Assembly: GCA_038503035.1 (NCBI GenBank)
Contig: JAVSML010024427.1
Location: 1-64,000, forward strand
Origin: Crocodylus rhombifer
Lineage: Eukaryota; Chordata; Crocodylia; Crocodylidae
Direction of reading: 5' to 3'
Length of the DNA stretch: 64,000 bases
The position numbers were made by a program, and so were the translations under genes. The notes under the pieces are model-generated. The model did no database searches and had not been told where the DNA came from. It saw only the letters and a program-made list of their open reading frames with translations. This document shows positions 1 through 13,300 of the stretch, one piece after another (position 1 is the first letter of the stretch; every line of letters starts with the position of its first letter).

Positions 1-290
1 TGCTAGGTTAAAAAGCCCCTAGAAAGCTACAGTCCTTCTGCAAAAGGGAAAAGCAGTTTGCTGTGTTAGGCAGAAGGCAGGGTGGAGTTGTCACAGGGCT
101 GTACCAAGGGTCTCTGGTGCTCAGCAGCCAATGCTTATGTTTGCACCCCCTCCCCAGTTGCAGAGTGGGGGAGGGTCCCCCAGCCTCCAGTTGCAGACCC
201 AGGGGGAGAGGGCCAGCCCTGCACCCGGGGGCCATGGCCCCCTACCGCTCCCCTGTCGGTACACTGCTGGAGCTGGAGCTGCAGTTAGTC

Positions 291-495
291 CAGCGGTTCC
301 CAAACTCTGATTGCGCACCACCAATTTAAAACGATGCAACCTCAAGTACCACCAGCAGATTTTTCAATTCAACCTTAAGTACCACCCATCAATTTTTGTC
401 ATATAAAGGAATTATAATAAATCTGTTAACGCGCACCACTGACAGGTTGTCCGAGTACCACTGGTGGTACCTGTACCACAGCTTGGGAACTGCTG
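291..495. mobile_element. hAT-type non-autonomous DNA element with 8-bp target duplication
   Basis: The element starts CAGCGGTTCCCAAACT and ends with the inverted partner AGCTTGGGAACTGCTG. Flanks are AGTTAGTC (283-290) and AATTAGTC (496-503), an 8-bp target duplication with one mismatch, as expected for hAT insertion. An internal palindrome-like GTACCACTGGTGGTAC is present near the right end. There is no coding capacity at 205 bp. Confidence 0.85.
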
Positions 496-569
496 AATTA
501 GTCTATAAGGTGCATTTCTATCCTGCCTTCTTCCAAAGGGCTCACCGGTGAAACAGGCAAGAGAGACCA

Positions 570-700
570 AGGCTGAGAGCAGACACATATTATTATTTCC
601 AGTTTCCAGACAGGGAACAGATGGACTGAGTGGCCTGGGGCAGAGGTGGGAGCTGAACCTCCATTGTCGGAGTCCCACTAGCACGGGCGCTGTCGGCCGA
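570..700 (-). mobile_element. MIR-like SINE fragment (degenerate)
   Basis: The stretch from the 'acagatggactgagtggcc' region through 'ggagctgaacctccattgtc' resembles the antisense of a MIR core plus its tRNA-related part. It is strongly diverged. Confidence 0.35.
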
Positions 701-1254
701 TAATAAATGCCATCCACACATCAGCGTGCGGGCTCGTTCAGCGCCTTGGCTCCTCTTCACCCACAGGGCCTGCTAGCTGCTAGCAGCTGGCGGCAGCAAA
801 CAGAGCTGCACAAAAAAGGGTGGTTGTAACATGCTGAACTTTGCATCCAGTGCATTTGTGATAAGGCCAAGCCGGGCAAGCCTGAGCATTGGATAGGAGG
901 TAGGAGGGATGGCTGGGAACCCCTTTTCCCCAAGAAGTGACACAGAAGCCATTAAAAACTTAATTGCTGAGAAACTTTGCCCTCCCTTACCCTGGAAACT
1001 GCTGGCAGGCTTCCCTGTGTCGTCTAATCTAGGCAATGTTGCAGCTGAGGCAGCCGGGAGGCGAGACTTCCCAGTGTCACGCCCACGGCCAGCCCCTTCC
1101 ATGCCCTCCCTCCGCCTCCTCCCTCTCCCGCTGCTGTCACGTCCAGTCCTTGGGACATTGTTTAACAACAAGTCCATCGGGAGACCTTGGATGAGCAGGG
1201 GACGCCAGAAGGCTCCTTTCAGCCGGTGGCTCGCTCTGTAACGCAGGCTGGACC

Positions 1255-1354
1255 ATGAACTGCATCCGGAGACAGCCCAAGTACAGCAAATCCCAAGAAA
1301 ACTTCTTACAGGAGCAGAGCAATCGAGTGGCAACGCTGAATGGCATCAGGCTGG
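1255..1354 (+). CDS. PLCD1: PLCD1 exon 1: long-isoform N-terminus
   Basis: The ATG at 1255 has A at -3, a fair Kozak context. The exon encodes 33 residues starting MNCIRRQPK and ending in NGIRL, plus one base of a split glycine, then donor GTAAGG. The pattern (a short basic start, then LQEQS, then NG-RLG leading into LQDD) matches the first exon of the long human PLCD1 isoform, not the shorter MDSGRDF-type start. This exon is why I place the gene start here. Only the coding part can be delimited; the transcription start is not visible. Confidence 0.9.
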
Positions 1355-4300
1355 GTAAGGGATGGGGCAGAGCCAGGTCCCTGGCACCGCTGGGTTCTGG
1401 CAGCCCGCGTTTTGTGGGTCCCTTCGTTTGCAGGAGCGGCAGAGACGTTTGTCTCCACCTGCTTTGAGCAAGCCCCCAAGCTGTATTTAAACCTCTGAGG
1501 TTTTGTTTTTTGTCGCCACGCTCCAGATGTGATAGATGTCTACTTTCAGGCCCGGGTCTTTTGGAGAAGAGGGTTTGTTTCCAAATCAGTTGTCGCCCTC
1601 ACATAGAAATATTACTGAGCTTTCTATGGGAACAGCATGCCTTCCCCCCTGGTTTCAGCATTGTGGATTATTCACATTATGATTGCTAAGGTAACATGGA
1701 AGGGTCTGAATTCAACTGATTAAACAAGACAGGAAAACCAGAGAGAGTTTCCTAATCTCTGTATCTGGCTATTCACTGATCCCTGGTTGCTGCCCAGTGG
1801 GTTTACATCAAAGATACATTTGTCCACATTGGGTTTTTTAATTTATTTATTAGCAGGCAGAAGAGGACAGGTCGAGGTGTGAGGAATTTCATTTTTCTAC
1901 AGGGTGGCTTCACATTTTACCCAAAAGCGATGTTTGCCTTTTTCAGCTGAACCCAGGCCAGGTCCTAAGCATGAGTGGGGAGGGAGAGAGGTTTGTATGT
2001 GAACAGTGTAAAGTTGATGCTCAGACAAGGTTTTTTTGGTTGATGCTCAGTGGTTTGGTTGGTTTGGTTTTGGTTGATTGTCAGCGCGTCTGTAGACAAT
2101 AGAGACATGTCTGGTGTCACCGTGAATGAATTTACGTTCTGGGTTGCAAACAAGGTGACATTTCAGTGCTGCTCCTGAGATACATGCTGCCAGCCTGGCA
2201 CTGTGATTGCACTGGGGTAGCAGGGCTGGTGTTTGTACTGTCTCTAATCTTTCCAGGTCAGGGCCATTATTTGCTTTTGATAGTTCATCAACTCTGTAAT
2301 GCTTTTTGTGCTGCAACTGAACAAGACAGCCATCATTCAAAACCAAAAACATGAAATAGCCCCTTAAAATACACGGTTCGTGTGTGTTTTGGAGATGGAG
2401 GTGAGGGGGGTGTTAACTGTACTTTGAAAACATATTTTAGGAATGTATTACAAAATAAACTAACATAGTATCGTCTTTGCTTTAACATGTATTTCATGTT
2501 TGCTAGGGCTGCTCATTGTGTTTTCCAAACTGATTTGCAGAGGGTTAGGATTGTATGTGGAAATTTGCCTCAGTGCGCTTGCATTGCCCGATATCATCAT
2601 ATCATCATATGACTGGCAAGAAGTGTCTTTAGGTTACTCCGTGATATTTGCAGATCTTTACATGACATGGGTTATAAGCAGATCTGTTATATAACTCGTT
2701 TCCTCTAGCAAAAATCTTCTACACCTATAGGACATTTTTCTACAACTGGCTTCTTGTTGCACAGAAAGTAACTGTGCAGAGCAAATCCTGTTGCTCAAAA
2801 GGGGTATCAGACAAAAAAATCTGCTCAAAAGGGGTATCAGACAAAAAAAAAAGAAAAGAAAAGAAAACAGTAGGGATTGGTGGGAAAATAAAGCATGAGA
2901 TTAGGAGTTTGCTAGGAAAGGAGTTATTTGGAAAGCAGTTCCCATAAACAGGGCATGGTTGCATAAGCATCCGTAGTTATCGGTGGTACTTACCTGGGCC
3001 TTATTGCCAGAGGGACGTGCTCTTATCCCCATTTTGGAGGGGGAGAAAAAAGGATAAGGGCTATATCCAAAAAGGGATGTAGGTACCTTGTGTGTGATCC
3101 ACAAAAACTATCTCTAATTGCTTGGGTACCTGAGATCCTGTAAACACCTGAATATCTATCAGCAGTTACTTACCTCCTCGGCGGGTTTGATTTCTGCTAC
3201 ACCCAAAGTTTAAAACCAAGTGACTGGCAACAGCAGCAGCGTTTCCGTTCAGGCAGCAGCAAGGGAGTCAGTCGACTTCACGGCTCATTATAATCTACCT
3301 GATTCACGGGTGTTAATGATCTTCTCTCCTTTCTAATGGTCTTTAATGGCTCCATGAACCAAGTTATCCTTTGTTCTTCTGTCTCTTAGCTGCTCTTGGT
3401 AATGCATCTCCTGTTTCACAGCCCTGCAGACTGATTTTAACTTTAGCTAGAAACATTAACTCAGGTGCAGAAATAACACAGGTGAGCATTAAGTCGGGTG
3501 TAGAAACCACTTTCGGTGAAGCACTGAATGCACTGGCAAGATGCTCAAGAAGGCTGGATTTTGTTTTATGAATCTGAAGGCGATGTACATTGATTTCTAA
3601 TGAAAACAGGACTAATGAAACAACATCTGTTGATTGTTTTGTATACATACTATGAGATAACAAGTGAATGCACAGCCCAGTAAAATTTTATTTGTTTTTG
3701 CTGAATAATACAGCCCTGGAGCCCTAGCTTATTTAGTAAAGCTTCTAGTTTACCTGGAGGAAAATGTGTGCTGTGTTATATTTGGTGATGCACTGTCCTG
3801 CACCCCTCTTTTAAAAATCCTACACCTTCCCATGGAGCGACTACCTATTCTTCCTTTCAGAGCTGTGCCACTGTGCAGAAAGCACTACAAGCTTCATGGG
3901 GCGGAGAGTAATCAGAGGGGAGCATGACTGTCACCTTGTGATGGGGCATTTCCCAGAGAAGAGAGAGCCCTGGGTACTGATCCTGGCTTCCAGGGCTGCT
4001 TATGCATTTTGCATCAGAGTCATAAGTTATGTGGACAGCAGGCAGTGGGACCCACACCTCCCCCTTCCCAAAGGAGCGCCTGCACTGCTAGGATTTAGGC
4101 AGCTTCCCCCTTGCTTGCTTCTCTTTTCTCTCTCCTCTTCTCTGGCTGCAACTCAGCCTAACCTCTATCCTGGTGGTGAAGGCACTGTTCTGGGAGGAAG
4201 GTAATGTGGATTTGAGTCTCCATAGGCTGAAGAGGATGGTTACACCCTGAGCAAACATGCTAATCACTATAAAACACAAGATGGGCAATAGCAGCCTTTT

Positions 4301-7300
4301 ACCCAGAGAAGAGTGAGCCAGTCATAAGTATCCAAAGGGACTTAGATGCCATCTAATAAAAGATATCATCTCTACTACGAGTCCTGCTTGCCAAAGGGAC
4401 GTAGATCCTTTTAAAGCCCAGAGATATATGTGACTATGGATATAGCTGGGTTATCCCTAAGGAAAGAGAGAGAGACCTTGATAACCTTGTGAGAGTGTCC
4501 ATCTTCTTCCTTCCCTTCCTGCGTGAACCCTCGCCTTTGACTCCTTAGCCAGCCTCATGGCCCAGGCCAACTTCTTGGCTTCTTCGAAGGAAAGCCTGTG
4601 CTGAGCTGTGTGTGTTGATAAGAAAGTCCAGGAGACAGCTGAGCAAGCAGTTGTTGGCTGAGCGAGGAACCTGTCCCTGTACATGCTCTGCAGGAGATCC
4701 CCGAGCAATGGTGTTTTGGGATCAAGGCTAGGGAAGGTGGGTGCATCAAGCCTGCATCCCCCCGTCCCTGTAACCTCCTTGAGGAAGTTGTATGTTCACC
4801 GCTCCAGGTCTCAGTGTCCCTGTGTGAGAAGTGAGACGGATGGGGCTCCCCCATGTCACAGAGCGCTGCAAGGGTGAATGACAAATGCATGTAAAGGCTG
4901 CAGGATCCTCACTGGGACGATGCTATAGCCATTTCATATCCCTGTTCATTATGGAAACTTCAGACTGTGCTTGGCAGCTCACAATGTTGGTCTGATCAAC
5001 CACAGTGCAGTTTCAGCTGCCTCTGCCAAATCTTGCAACCATGCTGCACTGCAGGTCTGTCCCCTGGCTGTGCTCTAACACACCTGCCCTCCAGTTTGGG
5101 AGCCTGGCTTTTGAAGCTCGAACGCTTGGGGTTGGCAACACTGACTGGAACACGTTATGGTGCAATCTCCATCCTTGGAGGTTTTTAAGACCTGGCTAGA
5201 CAAAGCCTTGGCTGGGATGATGTAGTTGGGGCTGATCCTGCTTGGAGCAGGGGGTTGGACTAGATGGGACCCCCTGAGGTCCCTTCAACCCTCATTTTGT
5301 ATGATTCGATGACTCTGTTGATCAGCTTTTCCTTCCTTCACCCCTTCCTGCACAAGCTGCGGCTTAAAGACACTTTCCAACTCAAAAGAGGATGTTGTTA
5401 GTCTTCAGTCCCGGTGAGGCCTAGTTTGGTTTCCTGTGTGACTTGTCGGGTGCTGCTGATGTGCCACAGCAGGTTTTCAGCGCTTGGGCTGCAGGCAAAT
5501 AGTTTACTTAGCTGTGATTGTTCACAGGCCTGAAATGGCATCGGCATGGCTTGTTACAAGACTCTTCCCAGAAGAGCGCTGTACCTCTAAAGCATGAAGT
5601 CAGTGGTGCTGAGGAATTCTGCACAGCAATGCAATTGCTATTACAAAGCGCAGACACCTCGAATTCCTTGTACCTGGTTTGAATCATCTCCCTGGAATGG
5701 CCACGAGCTATTCTTTTCCACTACCTCTTTCATTGCACTGCATTGTACTTACTAGTAGGAAGTGTCCCACAGACCTGCAAATATTAATGATTGCTGCTTA
5801 ATCAAGACAATATTAGCAAAAATTCCACTCGATACAGACCTGCTTAGGTCGTGCCAGGGAATTAAGTGGTGTCCAGCTGTGAACGTGCCTGGTGTCTTTA
5901 CACTGATACGTGCAATGGCTCGAAACCCGGGATGTTGTCATCAACTCCTGTTCCTGTCCCCACACCCACCGATTTCATTTCTAATCTTCCATCATAGTTT
6001 TCCCTAAAGGATTAACTTGAATTGATCTAAATGTCAGGTGACAGATTTGTCACGTGCCCAAAGGTGCAGATAGCTGCCTAGTGGGCCTTTCAAAACTGCC
6101 GAGGGGCTCAACTCTCAGTTTTGAACCTTGTCTCTTTTGGTACCTAAATGCGTATAAATATTGGGGCCTAGGCTGAGAACGCCTGTCACCTCTGGAGCCA
6201 CTGTTTCAAATGACTATTAACATTTGGGCATCCAGCTCATGGACTTTGATCTTTTGGGGCTGGCAATAGTGACTCCGTAGCTCAGCTCTTCCTTTCAGTC
6301 ACCACTCCACAGGATGAGGTCCCACTGTGTTGAATATGCAACAAAGAGCAAGAGAGAATCTGTTCTAGATGCTTATATGGCTCGTCTATTACCACCGCAT
6401 TTGCATACGGCATTATCTTTATTGTTTTCATCCTCACAATCCCCGAGTAGGGGAGGACGATGCTGTTATCCCCATTCTACAGATAGGGAGCTCAGGCCCA
6501 GAGACATGAGCTGGTTTGCCCAAGGTCACACAGAAAATATATAGCAGAGGAGGGCCCGACATCTCCAGGGTCCCATTTCAGTGCCTGAACTGCAGCATCC
6601 CCTTTCCTCTTCTGCACTGCTGATGGCTCTTATTTCCTCGGATTAGATCCTAATCACTGGATTTTTAAAAATAACTGAACAGCATTAGCACAGCTCTTAT
6701 GAAGAAGATAATCCAGTCTGACTTGTGCCATGGGATCTGCTAAGTATCGTGTGTTAACTGCATGGGAATCTGCAGTTTAAGGAATTAAAATACAAAGAAT
6801 CATATCCCATAGGTTTGTTTTGGGGGTGTATGCCTCAGTGTTGCTATCTAGTTTTCCCCTTGTCTCTAATTTGTGCTAGTTGCCTTCTGCTTTCCACCCC
6901 GGAGCCAGCTCCATTTCTGTGCATGCTTGATAAAAAATATGATGTACACATGCATTCATTGGCCCATTTAACACTGCTGTACCTTTCTGCACAGGCCTGC
7001 AAGATGACAACGACCTGAAGTTCCTCCTGAAAGGCAGCCAGCTGCTGAAAGTGAAGTCGGGCTCTTGGAGAAGGGAAAGGTTTTACAAGCTCCAGGAAGA
7101 CTGCAAAACCATCTGGCAGGAATCCAGGAAGATGCTGAGGTCTCCAGAGTCACAGCTCTGTAAGTGCCCATTTGTCCAGTAGCATGGTGTCTGGAGAGGC
7201 GAGGGGCTGGGGATAGTGGTGACTGGGGCCGAGGCAGGGGGAATGAATCCCTCAAACCTTCTTTTCTTGTAATCCAATGACAGGGTGTTGTGACGCCCCT

Positions 7301-10300
7301 GCCCCAGTCTGACATCCGCATGCGGCCCTCCCAGCACCACTGAGCAATCAAAAGCCTGGGCTGGTGAGGAGAGGCTTAGACTCCTCTGGGTTTATATAAG
7401 GATACAGACACCCAGGGGAAAATCCAGCAGAGCATGCTCCTTTTGTTGCAGCTTGGAGAACTGACCTGTTCCCATGGGAAAGCAGAGCAAGACCCTGGCT
7501 TGGCTTCAATGAAATGTGGAGATCAAAGGGGAAAAAACCTAGGCAGCAAGGCAGGCAGGGGTGGGGGGAGAGGGGAGGGAGCAAGGGAGGGGGGCATTGT
7601 TTCTTCCTCTGGCTTCAAACAAGCAAGGTTGATCTTATCATCTATTTAGAAACTTGAAACCTGCCCATTGTCACCAGAGGTAAAAAGTCCGGAGATGACT
7701 ATTCTCATCAAATGAATGCAAAGAAAACCCAGCCCCCATTATTACACTGCAGTAGTGTGCACAGGACCAGCACCCAACGCTGTGCAGCTGCAGCAAAACC
7801 CAGTGCCCTGCCCCAAAGAGCCTGCAGGCTAAGTGATCAGTCACTGCTAATAAATTACTCTCCCCAGTGCTGATCCTAAAAGGAAGGGACTAGATCAAAG
7901 TGTGGCATGGCTGTACGCCATCCTGCCATTTGCCGGGTCCCTTCCTAGGTGCGAGGGGATATGGCTTCCAAAGCAGCCCCCACAACTTCTGCCTTGCCTT
8001 TCTCTGGTACGTTTTTTCTGCTTAGGTTTATATTATAAAGACTGGAGGTGAAGCGAGTAATCCCAGGTGCAACTCTGTAGGGTATCGGAAGGCAAGTTCC
8101 TATGGCCAATGGTATTTGTGTAACATTTTCCTCTTACAATTGAAGCTAATGAAAGACTTGCCCCTTTCCATTATTACTCAAGTCAGTGGCTGTCACTCCT
8201 ATAAAAGCATCTAGGATGGTGATTTTGTGGTGAAGGTCTGAGATGAAGACTTCTTACCTCTGCCACTGCCTGCACGTGTGGTCTTGTGCACGTTATCCTA
8301 GCTCTTCATGCTGCTTTAGTTCATAGCGGTTCCCTTTCTGTCCTTCTAACCAGCCTGTTTATACTGGAAACTCCTCAGGGTAGGGACCGACAGCATTAGG
8401 TATTTGTGACTGATTCACCAGCAACAGCCCTAGCTAACGCACGCTCTCCAGTTAACTCCCATTTGTAAAGTTTATTATCCAGAATGGAGGTAATCCCAGA
8501 AAGCCTTTGCCTGGATAACTTTGAGTTGCAAAACAAACAAAGGTATGAGTTTTGAAGTGCATCGCCTTCCTACCAGAAAAGCAAGGCAACAAAAATAACC
8601 CCCCTTCCAGACTCATTTGGGATCCTGGCCTTTTAAGCATGTTGGAGAACGGCGTGTGGCTGGGTCAGTGCAGTTATTTGTACTGAGCTTCTTTAATGCT
8701 CTAACCCAGCTGTTCTCAGAGGTACCTAGCCGAAACTTTCTTCTGATACCCCCAGGGCCCCTGCGCTGTATGGTTATTAGAAACCAACACAGAGCTGGCA
8801 AATGCTTGCGACCTCCATTGGATCTTAGCTGGAGAAAAGTGATTCTAACACACTGCTATCTTATCTCGATCAGTGGTTTTCAATTTGGGTGCTGTGAGAT
8901 CCTTTGAAGGGTAATGCATGGCGAGAAGCAATACGTACAGGCTCGTGTGCCCAGCCGCTCGCTCCCCTCCACCCTCCACCACTGCTCAGCCCCTCTGCAA
9001 GGAGCCAAGCACTATCATAAATAGATTAATTTTTTAAATAGGGTGCCTCTCAGTTCCCAGAAGTTATGGAAGGGAGCCCTGTGTCTTAAAAGGTTGAGAC
9101 TCACTGATCTGGATTAACTGAACTTTCACCACTGTTGTTATATATTAAGATAGTGCCTCCTCGGTGCGGTTCACTGGCTCAGCAGACAGTAAGTGTGAGC
9201 ACTTAGAAAGCAGACTAACCTACCTCGCGCTCTATCTTGAGCTGACCCACACAGGCACTGTGTGCAGAGTAGCTCGTCACTCCCTCTGTAGTGACTTCCT
9301 TGTATCGATAAGCCCTGACTAAGAGACAGCCTTCGCTCTGGATACCTTAAAATGGACAAGACCAGCGAGGGAAATTTTAATATTGACCCTTTTTTACAAA
9401 GTGAAAACAGAGGCACAGAGAGACTTTCCCAGAGTCACACTGGGACTCCCAGGTCATTTTGGGAACTAGACCAGTACTTCCCAATGCCTCGTCAGAGAGG
9501 AGGACCTGCTCACCAGTCGGCTAGGTGCTCCGCCTCGCTGATAACTTGAGATCGATACTGGATTTCAAACCTAATATTTGCTGTTGATCAAAGGCCTTGT
9601 AGTTTTTTTTTATACTTAACCCAACTTATACATTTATACAACTTATACATTTAAAATAGGAATTAAGAGGGCAGGGAAAATACCGGCTTGGGAGTCAAAA
9701 GTCCTTATTTCATTAACTACAGAACTCCTCTGGCGTCATCGCTGTGTGTAGCAGCTAATACAGGATGACATGGTGGGGGGGGTTGTTATTCTGCCCTGTT
9801 TCAGAGATCCCTGCAGGGCTCAGTTTTCAAAAGATTTTCAGTGTGTGTGACCTTTGTGACCAGGTGTCAGTGTGAAACCTGGTCACAGACAGAGCTGACT
9901 AAAGTGGATCACTTTTGAAAAACTTGCCTCAGCTCCAGGTGCTTTGAAAACTCAGGTCCCGTCCCCGTGTTCATTGCCAGGCACTCTGATCCACCTTTAT
10001 TTGCTTTCCGATCGGACCGATTACTTTGCACGTTGCACTTGGATTCATTTCTGCGGCAGCAATCAGAATTGTCCGAGGCTGAAGGGAGTGATTCACTTCA
10101 AGTGAAGAGCGAGCAAGAATATTGCCTCTGCAGCCAAGTAGTTGCATAGCCCAACAAGGCCTCTCATGAGAGAGAGAAGGAGAGAATTAAGTCTGGGGCA
10201 TAGGGAAAACAGAGAGGAGGTGGAGAAAAGACGGTCTGTGCGGCGGTCCCGATGCTAGCCACATGTCCTGACACTAGCCACATTTGCTTCCTGGCCTCAG

Positions 10301-13300
10301 TAGAGCTGTGGCTGCGCTGTCTGGGGGCAGGCAAGCTGTCTGTGAAAACTGCCCCGCACGTGGAGTGGTCTGAAGCCACGATGCAGGAGGAGAGAGGGGG
10401 TGGGCCTCACCCTCTCCTTCCTTAGAGAGGTCCATCGCTCCCAACAGCAGGTTGCCCCGCTGGCCCATTCAGAGGATGCGGAGCCACGGTCCTGTCGCCT
10501 TAGGGGAGAAGCCGGCAGGCGCTGCACTCGGTGGTGATGGGAAGGACGTGTCTTTCCTCTCTTCGAATACAGGCTGCGAATCAAGGGGCTGGCCTCTGAA
10601 TTGACCCTGGGTCTGTACCCAAGGGACTGGAAAAGAGGAAACGCACGTCCTTCCTATCACAGCTGAGGTCTGGCTCCGTTTGAGGTGGGGCATAAAAAGG
10701 GTCAAGCTGGTTTATCGAGGCCCCCACACAACTCCAGCTGGCTCCCACACACCACACACAGCACAGGGATTTGTTGTTTGTCCGCTTGGGAAGGTGCCAG
10801 GACAGCCAGGAGCTGCCTGTGAGCTGCATTAACTGCAGAGGTCTGGTCCGCAGGCCTGGCACTCCGCATTACGCAGCTCTCCGTGCAGCAGCCAGGCAGC
10901 GCATCTGTTGTGTCGGCCACTGATTGTATCCCACCGGCTCCTGTGCATGGGAAGGAATAGAAAAATAACTCATTGAATGGTCCCTGGGCTTTGCCTTCCT
11001 AGACAGGGAAATCAAAGAGAGGTTATGCTGAACCTTAGATAGCAGCTCCAAGGTTTATACGGCAGAGGCTCCGTTCCAGTGCCAGCACTTCCCTCAAAAA
11101 GTCAAACATCCTGGAAATGGCAAAGTGTTGCTGGGTTCAGAAATGCCCCGGCATGGGGAACTCACGCCACCATCTCCCCCTGCGCGATGGACACCTCCGC
11201 AGAGCTGCGCCTCCCAAGAGCCACCGTGGTGCACTGCGATGGCTCTCAGAGGCGAGTGGGTGCCTCAGCTATGGTCTGAGTGCTGAAACTTTTGTGTTGC
11301 TGGCGAAAAACTTTGCTGCAAATTCAAAGTTTTTTTGTTTGGAGCAATTTTCTCCCCGCTCAGCTCCAGCACGTTTCTTTAATGGAGCTGATTTAGAAAG
11401 TGACAGACAGATGCAAGATAAACTGACACGGCGTTTGCTTATATCGACGTCTAGATCAATTTTAAGCAGATTTGCTTAAAGCAGTACAGCTTTCCTAGTA
11501 TTGATAAAACCCTGGCCTCTCTTTGCCTCTGGCTATCTTTTCTGCAGTATGAGAAGGTGCTTAACAACCGAGGCGGTGTGAGGGTTAATTTGTCAAGGGA
11601 TGTAAAGCATTTTCCTTCAGCAGGAAGGAGTTCTGCAAGTCCCGCTTACTATATCAGGCACGGCCAACTTACTTCTGCATTTTATTTCGAATGCTGTCAG
11701 AAATGTGCTGATTTCAACTTCCAGCCAGATAAAGAAAGTCCTTCTATATTATCAGAAAACTGTTGCCTTCAGTGTTGAGTTACCAGAAGACATCCAGCAA
11801 TTCCTTTAAAACGTTTCTATGGCGGGGGGGGCGACTGACTTCACTGCATCATGTTTTTGGTGAGATGGAAGATTTGAGTCTTCAGGGCATCAGTCCAGCC
11901 AAAAGTACTGACAGCAGAAGAGAAAAGATGTCACACAATCCCAGTTATGCTCTTCATAAGCCAAGGGATGAAAACTGTGAGTCTAATAATGCAATGCCAT
12001 CAGTCAGTCCCAGCAACCTGCATGCCAGCTACCGCCAGTCTGCGGGATGACTTACTGGCAGGGACAGTTTCTTAGGAATTTCTGATATACCACGGGACAT
12101 TTTTGTGTTGCTGAAAAAATGCGTGCTTGTGGGAGTGTTATGTCAGGCTCCCGACAGCTGTCAAAACTGTCAGTCTGATGGATATGAATAGCGCTCATCA
12201 AAGCTGCTCAACCCCCAGAACGAGTTCCTTCACATGCAAACCTGCCAGGTGTTTGCTTAGTTGTTTCATTTTAAACCAGATCACTGCATGCCCCAGACTG
12301 TTTTTCTGCGGGCAGCGTGCTGACAGGTATCATGCCGTGGGGAATAGGGCCCTACAGAGAGTCAGGTAGGTCACATATGTCAGGAAATTATCAGGCAGCA
12401 GCTTTAAAACAAAAGTAAGCCATTTTATTCATAATAGTATTAACTGGGGGAACTCATTGCCCTAAAAGGTTGTTGAAAGCCAACAGAATAACCAGATTCA
12501 AAAAGAATAAGACAAATTCATGGAAGATAGGTCCAGCAGGGGGTATTAAACATAGTATTCAGGGATGTAACTCGTTGCGGGGAACTAGGAGGGGATGGCT
12601 CACTCTGCACACGCCTTGTTTCTGATACTCTTCCTTTAAAGCATCTGCCACTTGCTGCGGTTGGAGACATGCCTCTCCCGCTGCGATCAGGCGCACGCTG
12701 AAGTCAGTGCTTAAGAACGCTTTACAAACTACATGCTAATGTGGTTCCTGTGCATGGGAGCTTATCTGTTTCATAACCATAGCATCACATGCAAATTTCT
12801 TAATTACTTGATAGAGTGCATGAATAACTAAATGATTAAGGGTGCTTTAACAACACACAACTATGTACCTTGTGGCTAAGTACAGACAGTCACAAAGCCC
12901 GAGGCAGAGTCGATCCAGTTTTCGCAGGTTTCTCTAAGCTGCGAAGAAGAAATCGGGAAGGAACAGAACATACGTTCTCCCATCGGTGGGGGTGGTGGGG
13001 CGGGTGGAGGCACAGGGATGCCTGCACTGGCCCAAGCCAGCAGGCAGGAGGTGCTCCTGCACACTTCCCAGCTTGCCGGACACTGCTGAAGGTGGCCGAG
13101 CACGGCCGATGGCTGCTAGGCACCTCTCTCCCTCGCTGTGATGGACACCCAGCACAGAATCTGTCCCCAGCCCACCCCCGCCAGCTGCCCCTGGCAGCGG
13201 GAGGGGAGGGGGGAATGGAGGCCCCTACCCACATCCCAGCTCCCCCGACCCAGCCAGAGTCACCGGGGGGGCAGTTGCCGCTGGGGCTTTCTTCCCTCTC

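Larger units (their letters stand above)
1..1254. other. 5' flank of PLCD1 and presumed promoter/5' UTR region
   Basis: No supported upstream gene is seen. Positions 1080-1140 are C-rich pyrimidine blocks. No convincing TATA box lies near the start codon, so the transcription start cannot be placed. An open frame at 909-1241 ending just before the start codon has no recognisable protein and is out of frame with PLCD1. An hAT element (291-495) and a MIR-like stretch (about 570-700) lie here. Confidence 0.5.
1355..6994 (+). other. PLCD1 intron 1
   Basis: A 5.6-kb intron with GTAAGG...CACAG ends. It holds a 30-bp tandem duplication near 2.8 kb, a CR1 3' end (about 5150-5317), a diverged 'tttcaaaa...ctcaa' type repeat near 6040-6190 and a MIR fragment (6425-6590). 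I looked for a short-isoform first exon (an ATG-initiated stretch ending in a phase-1 donor) and found none I could defend. Confidence 0.85.

Noticed and set aside
909..1241. Upstream open reading frame just before the PLCD1 start
   Set aside because: No known protein; whether it is even transcribed is unknown, so I do not call it a regulatory uORF.
773..1333. 186-codon minus-strand open frame over exon 1
   Set aside because: Antisense shadow of exon 1 and its G/C-rich leader.
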